From assembly GCA_024364735.1 (NCBI GenBank), contig JAGFNQ010005191.1:1-64000 (forward strand): a DNA stretch of 64,000 bases. The letters are read 5' to 3'. The first letter of the stretch is position 1. Each line of letters begins with the position of its first letter. The notes under the pieces are model-generated. The model did not search any database. It had not been told where the DNA came from and saw only the letters and a list, made by a program, of their open reading frames with translations. Shown here piece after piece: positions 60,121 to 64,000 of the stretch. Made by a program: the position numbers and the translations under genes. The stretch comes from Boesenbergia rotunda. Lineage: Eukaryota > Streptophyta > Magnoliopsida > Zingiberales > Zingiberaceae.

Positions 60121-61767
60121 ATGGCTATGCAAGAAGGATTTAGCACCGCCAGACCTCCACTTTTCAGTGGAGAAGACTTTTCCTACTGGAAAAGTCGAAT
60201 GGAGGTCCACCTGAAAACTCAGGTGGACATGTGGATCATCATCCAGTCCGGACTGGAGATTCCCAAAAACACCGAAGGAGTACTGCAGACCTACTCAGAA
60301 TGGGACAACGCCCTAAAGCGCAAAATTGAAGCCGATGCAAAGGCGACCCAGACTCTCCAATGCGGATTGACAAAAGAAGAGCTGAACCGAGTGAGCCCCT
60401 TCAACAGTGCCAAGGAGCTGTGGGCAAAGTTGATTGAGTTGCACGAAGGAACATCAGACACCAGGATCAGCAAGAGGGATTTGCTCCTGAACAAATTGTA
60501 TACCATCAAGATGGCCGACAATGAAACAGCAGCCCAACTCCACGCACGAATCCAAGAATTGATGAACGGTCTTCACACTATAGGTCACAAGGTCGAAAAC
60601 CGTGACCTAATAAGGTATGCCCTAAATGCTTTCCCTAGAAATACCTTGTGGGCATCTATGGTATATGCATACAAGGTTTTAAGGGATCTCTCTAAAATTA
60701 AATTAGATGAATTGTTTTCTGAGTTAGAACTTCATGAACAGACTAACTGCAATATGGCCGAGAAAGGAATTGCCTTTGTTGCAAGAAAAATTGGAAGATC
60801 GACAAAGAAGAAACCTCAACCTGAACCCGAGTCCAACTCAGACTCAGACGCAGAAGACGAAGAAGGAGATCAATCTGAGCTGGTCCGACTGGCCCGAAGC
60901 TACTATAAAAAATTAAAAAATCAAGTCAACACACGGAGGACAAGCCGAAGAAAGGACGAACCAGCTGAACCCGCGAATAACAAAAACAATCCCAACGTAA
61001 CCTGCTACGAGTGCAAGAAGAAGGGCCACTACAAGACGGAGTGTCCAAACCTAAAGGAGAACAAAAAGACAAGAAGAAAGAAAGCACTCCAAGCAACCTG
61101 GGACGAATCTTCATCAGAAGAAGAAGAACCCCAGTCAAACCTTCTAGCGCTGACCGCTTCAGAAGAAGTCGAGACCGAGTCAGAGTCAGAAAAGGACGAC
61201 GGCAGACTAACCTTTTCAGAAGACGGCGAAATCAAGGTAAGCGGTTTCAATAAAAGTCAATTGAACGAACTTATTTCCTATCTTTCTCGAGATTTGGCGA
61301 AAGCCAAACTCCGAGTCGAATCTCTCCGACAGGAAGTAAAACTCCTGAAAGAGGGAGCTGACTCTAAATCCTTAGCCGAGAAAGTTCAAGAAGGAACTCC
61401 TACTCAAGTTGAAAAACTTGAGAAAGAGAACTCCTCCCTGAAAACTCAGGTTAAGGATCTTAGAGCGGCCTTAGAACGATTCACTTCTGGTTCCAAGGGT
61501 CTTGACATGATTCTTGGAAAACAGAAGTCCGTTCTAAATCGATCCAGACTTGGCTATAGAACCAAATCCCGACAAAGATCTTACTTTGCTGTACTGAATC
61601 AGTCCAGAAGTAAAGTTCAGGCATGGGTACCTAAACTGTGCCTGAACAAACCAACTGGATCAAATCAGTATTGGATCCCCAAGGACAAGATTCATATCTT
61701 GCCTAATTATTATCGTGGCTATAGTCCAGGGGGAGCCAAATTAAAAACTATTTTTATTGTTAAATAG
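60121..61767 (+). CDS. gag: Ty1/copia gag (SIRE-like), 548 aa
   Basis: Forms the capsid of the retrotransposon particle and packages its RNA. The N-terminal 200 residues are the copia-type gag domain (RPPLFSGEDFSYWKSRMEVH, then AKELWAKLIELHEGTSD, then LNKLYTIKM). An acidic stretch at about 237-253 follows. A CCHC zinc knuckle CYECKKKGHYKTEC starts at Cys295. A coiled coil (about 385-455) and a tail with WVPK and YWIPKD motifs end the frame. The ATG at 60121 lies about 220 bp after the primer site. The frame is open throughout, but unlike full SIRE elements it stops at 61767 without protease, integrase or RT, so this copy would need pol from elsewhere. The last 30 residues may come from sequence after a junction. 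Confidence 0.9.
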   Translation: MAMQEGFSTARPPLFSGEDFSYWKSRMEVHLKTQVDMWIIIQSGLEIPKNTEGVLQTYSEWDNALKRKIEADAKATQTLQCGLTKEELNRVSPFNSAKELWAKLIELHEGTSDTRISKRDLLLNKLYTIKMADNETAAQLHARIQELMNGLHTIGHKVENRDLIRYALNAFPRNTLWASMVYAYKVLRDLSKIKLDELFSELELHEQTNCNMAEKGIAFVARKIGRSTKKKPQPEPESNSDSDAEDEEGDQSELVRLARSYYKKLKNQVNTRRTSRRKDEPAEPANNKNNPNVTCYECKKKGHYKTECPNLKENKKTRRKKALQATWDESSSEEEEPQSNLLALTASEEVETESESEKDDGRLTFSEDGEIKVSGFNKSQLNELISYLSRDLAKAKLRVESLRQEVKLLKEGADSKSLAEKVQEGTPTQVEKLEKENSSLKTQVKDLRAALERFTSGSKGLDMILGKQKSVLNRSRLGYRTKSRQRSYFAVLNQSRSKVQAWVPKLCLNKPTGSNQYWIPKDKIHILPNYYRGYSPGGAKLKTIFIVK

Positions 61768-62520
61768 AATTTAATTCTTGCAATTTGCCTGATTGATTGT
61801 TTATTTAAACTTATGCAATTTACCATGCTTAGACTTAGGTTAGTATAAGGACAGAACAAACTTAACTGAAACTTGACAACATAGTATTGGGTAGAGGTGA
61901 GATGATAGTACGTTAGGGTACCCAATTCTAATAAGATCAAGTTCACTTGGTCTCTTTAGACTGGTGAAACTAGCCGAATCTACCGATCCAAAATCCAAAC
62001 TAGTTAGACCAGAACTCTTTCAAAGATTAATTTTGAAAATGAAACTTCATTAAACGACTTTGTCAAGGAAAGGGTTGATGATCCAATAAGGCTATGGCCA
62101 AAGAAGGCCTAGTGCCTCGCTAAGACCTGGAAGTCAATTTTTGAATTTCAAATTCAAATTACTTTTTGTAAAATTCAAATCTAACACAATTTTCAGTTAA
62201 GTATAGATTCAAACATTTCCCTTCAAAATAAAATTGAAATGTTTTCAAAAAATTAATTAAGTTTTCAAAATAAATAATGTTTTTTTTACCCTGTCTCACG
62301 AAACCTATAAGGCTAACGTGATTGAAAACCCTAGATTGGGTGAGACAGTAAGAATAAACTCAATTATAATTACTTTAATACCTATATTGTAGTCAAATTG
62401 GTCAAACCATGGTCAACATAATCAAAACATGGTTAACATAGTCAAACCATGGTCAAAATAGTCAAACCATAGTCAAACCATGGTCAAACCGATTAAACCA
62501 TGGTCAAACACAAAACTTGT
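61768..62520. other. non-coding DNA where copia pol is expected
   Basis: AT-rich, no protease, integrase or RT motif readable. TCAAACCATGGTCAAA-type short repeats occur at 62398-62510. Confidence 0.6.
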
Positions 62521-62524
62521 CTCT

Positions 62525-62797
62525 TCGCTACAGTCCCGGGCGCCCGTGACTCCTCGGGCACCCCACCCCACCCTTTTCCTTTTTCCCTAGGCAAAAAGCT
62601 GCCTCTGCCTTTGACCAGGGCGCCCGGAACCACGCGGGCGCCCCCATCGCCCTCAATGCAGCAAAAGCTGCAAAAGCAGCCTGATGAGGGTGCCTGGGCT
62701 GTCCCGGGCGCCCCCCAACCAGTCTATGACACTGCCGTTGGCAGTAACCACTGACCAGGGCGAAGCTCCCGGGCGCCCCGTTGATCTGCCTATATAA
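62525..62797 (+). promoter_or_regulatory. GGGCGCCC-rich promoter with TATA box
   Basis: Five GGGCGCCC palindromes (often CCCGGGCGCCCC) lie within about 250 bp, ending at a TATA box CTATATAAGG (62790-62799). The arrangement matches the SIRE-like LTR at 59098-59476 although the surrounding sequence differs. The next gene starts at 62892, about 95 bp downstream. Confidence 0.6.
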
Positions 62798-62891
62798 GGC
62801 ACCCGAATTCCCCCCTCTTGCCACACCAAACTCAACTTCCTTCTTCACTTCTTTCCCTCCAAGGAGATCTTGCAAGTCCTCATCCTCAACC

Positions 62892-64000
62892 ATGCCTCCC
62901 CGAGCTGCCCGGTATAATTCTTATTTATTTTCATTGCATTTAAATTTATTTTTAATGCAATATCTTCATGCTTCCTTTAATTTCCTTAACTTAGAAGACG
63001 CCGACCAAACCCGGCCAACCCCGGTGCCGAACCAAGTCCTGACCCTAGATTCCCTACCCTAGAATTATGCAATAAGTTTGCTCAAACCATTTACAAGCCT
63101 ATTAAAACAAGTTATCTTAATAGGTACTTCTTTACCCAATCATGCCCCGTAGCCATGAATATTATTAACTTCTATCAATTAGATAATCTTGTCTTCTGCA
63201 CTCATACAATTAATGAATCCTTATGTGCAGAATTCTACAATAACATAGTTCGACAAGATAATCTCATGTTTCACACTACTGTCCAAGGGATACCTCTGAC
63301 TATTACCCCTACTTTGTTGAACCGATTCCTTGGACTATGATCCTCTCAGTCCACATTTTGCTGCTATCCACCTAGGAATCCTCCATTTGACCCTCCCTAT
63401 TCTCACATTACCTTAGACACTATCCACGCCTACTTCTATAGGGAAGCTAGACTCCCCGCAAATAGACGATTCCAAGACGTTGACCTTCAGGCACAGGACT
63501 ATGCCCTGTACAGAGTCCTGGTCTGCTGTATCCTACCACTCTCCACTAGAGATCTCGGGACCATGCGACCCTTTCATGCCTTTCTTTTGTATGCCCTAGT
63601 CCATCACCTTGACATAGACATTGGACTACACATGTTTCATACTATTCTACATGCGTTCAGTGTCACGACCTAGGGATGAGTACGTACTCCATTTTGCCAC
63701 ATTATCACCTCTCTCCTTCATCATCACGGTCGTGACATTACCGTGGGTGAAATCACCGCTATGACCGACTTTGATGAAATAGGATTTAGGAACTTCTCGT
63801 TAGCGGGTCTAGAGGTATCGGCCACCGGGGTTCTGAGTTGGAGACGACAGCAGGCCGGGGCCCCGATCGACTCAGACGAGGAGATTGAGGTCGACGTTGG
63901 AGACATAGCTGCAGTAGCCCGAGCACACATAGACCAGCCCGCTCCACTGACACTCTACGAGAGAGTGACACATTTAGAGACACAGGTTCAGAGTCTTCGA
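62892..64000 (+). pseudogene. putative plant transposon protein (Transposase_32-like), spliced, frameshifted, runs off the window
   Basis: Exon 1 (62892-62911) encodes MPPRAAR. An 83-bp intron (62912-62994, GTATAA...CTTAG) joins it in frame to exon 2, which begins with Arg- and Pro-rich residues. The folded part follows (FAQTIYKPIKTSYLNRYFF, then VQGIPLTITPTLLNRFLGL) and resembles the putative plant transposon protein domain common in plant transposon-derived genes, whose biochemical role is not known. The frame breaks after 63340, shifts again near 63390, and shows TAG and TGA near 63671-63679. A later open segment (63690-64000) has an acidic DSDEEIEVDVGD stretch and the start of a coiled coil (YERVTHLETQVQSL). 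The family match is from memory of its style and is moderate. Confidence 0.6.

Noticed and set aside
60291..61253. Secondary frames over the copia gag
   Set aside because: Shadows of the gag reading frame.
45940..64000. Endogenous plant pararetrovirus or other viral insertion
   Set aside because: All recognisable proteins are of LTR-retrotransposon or transposon type. No movement protein, coat protein or viral replicase motif was seen.
1..64000. rRNA genes, organelle DNA or an intact host gene
   Set aside because: No matching sequence was recognised on either strand.

Overview
This is repeat-dense nuclear DNA from a flowering plant. It holds a Mutator-like transposase, Ty3/gypsy (Tekay/Del-type chromovirus) and Ty1/copia (SIRE-type) LTR elements primed by initiator-tRNA-Met, intron-containing transposon genes and an AT-rich background. 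A monocot is likely and Zingiberales is possible from the style of the copia gag and GC-rich LTRs, but the species cannot be fixed by eye. I see no intact host gene. The only possible host coding sequence is a coiled-coil-like tail at 3-146.

Region 1 (152-22383) is one giant Mutator-like element (MULE) of 22,232 bp. It has about 214-bp terminal inverted repeats and a perfect 9-bp target duplication (TTAATAGTA at 143-151 and 22384-22392). Inside, in order, are: a broken Ulp1/SENP-like (C48) protease gene (+, 614-3769); a 158-bp satellite array of about 45 copies (about 4688-14172), in which every monomer carries a 12+12 bp hairpin; a second, strongly diverged Ulp1-like gene, also broken (+, 14941-17856); and a MuDR-type transposase (-, 19140-21240) interrupted by a single in-frame TGA. 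Tandem near-palindromes (CAGGCCCACGGTGGGCCTG type) lie at five or six module boundaries and in introns. A 2.3-kb solo LTR (7947-10241) is nested in the satellite.

Region 2 (22393-24432) is AT-rich DNA with no recognisable gene.

Region 3 (24433-44637) is a nest. An old element with LTR-like direct repeats (copy A in pieces from 24433, copy B 43208-44637) was invaded by three elements. The first is a minus-strand Tekay-type element with three LTRs and two internal regions (24722-39410; TSD GCATG). The others are a 1.75-kb solo LTR-like insertion (39654-41407) and a 0.93-kb solo LTR-like insertion (41827-42757; TSD CTGAC). The Tekay internal regions lack protease, RT and RNase H. They keep the C-terminal part of integrase and an intact acidic-repeat ORF in the gag position.

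Region 4 (44638-58603) holds AT-rich DNA, TA microsatellites, a reverse-oriented Tekay-like LTR relic, a tRNA-derived SINE-like piece and a degenerate LTR element (5' LTR remnant 48945-49867, 3' LTR 54856-58603). That element is itself interrupted by a solo Tekay-type LTR (51417-54111).

Region 5 (58604-64000) is a SIRE-like copia 5' LTR, primer site and intact gag (548 aa). Recognisable pol is absent. A second TATA promoter follows, with the same GGGCGCCC palindrome cluster as the LTR, and drives a spliced but broken gene resembling the putative plant transposon protein (Transposase_32) family, which runs off the window.

The genes do not form a host pathway. The main biological object is the mega-MULE, which combines a transposase, two SUMO-protease-like genes, a private hairpin satellite and palindromic spacers.
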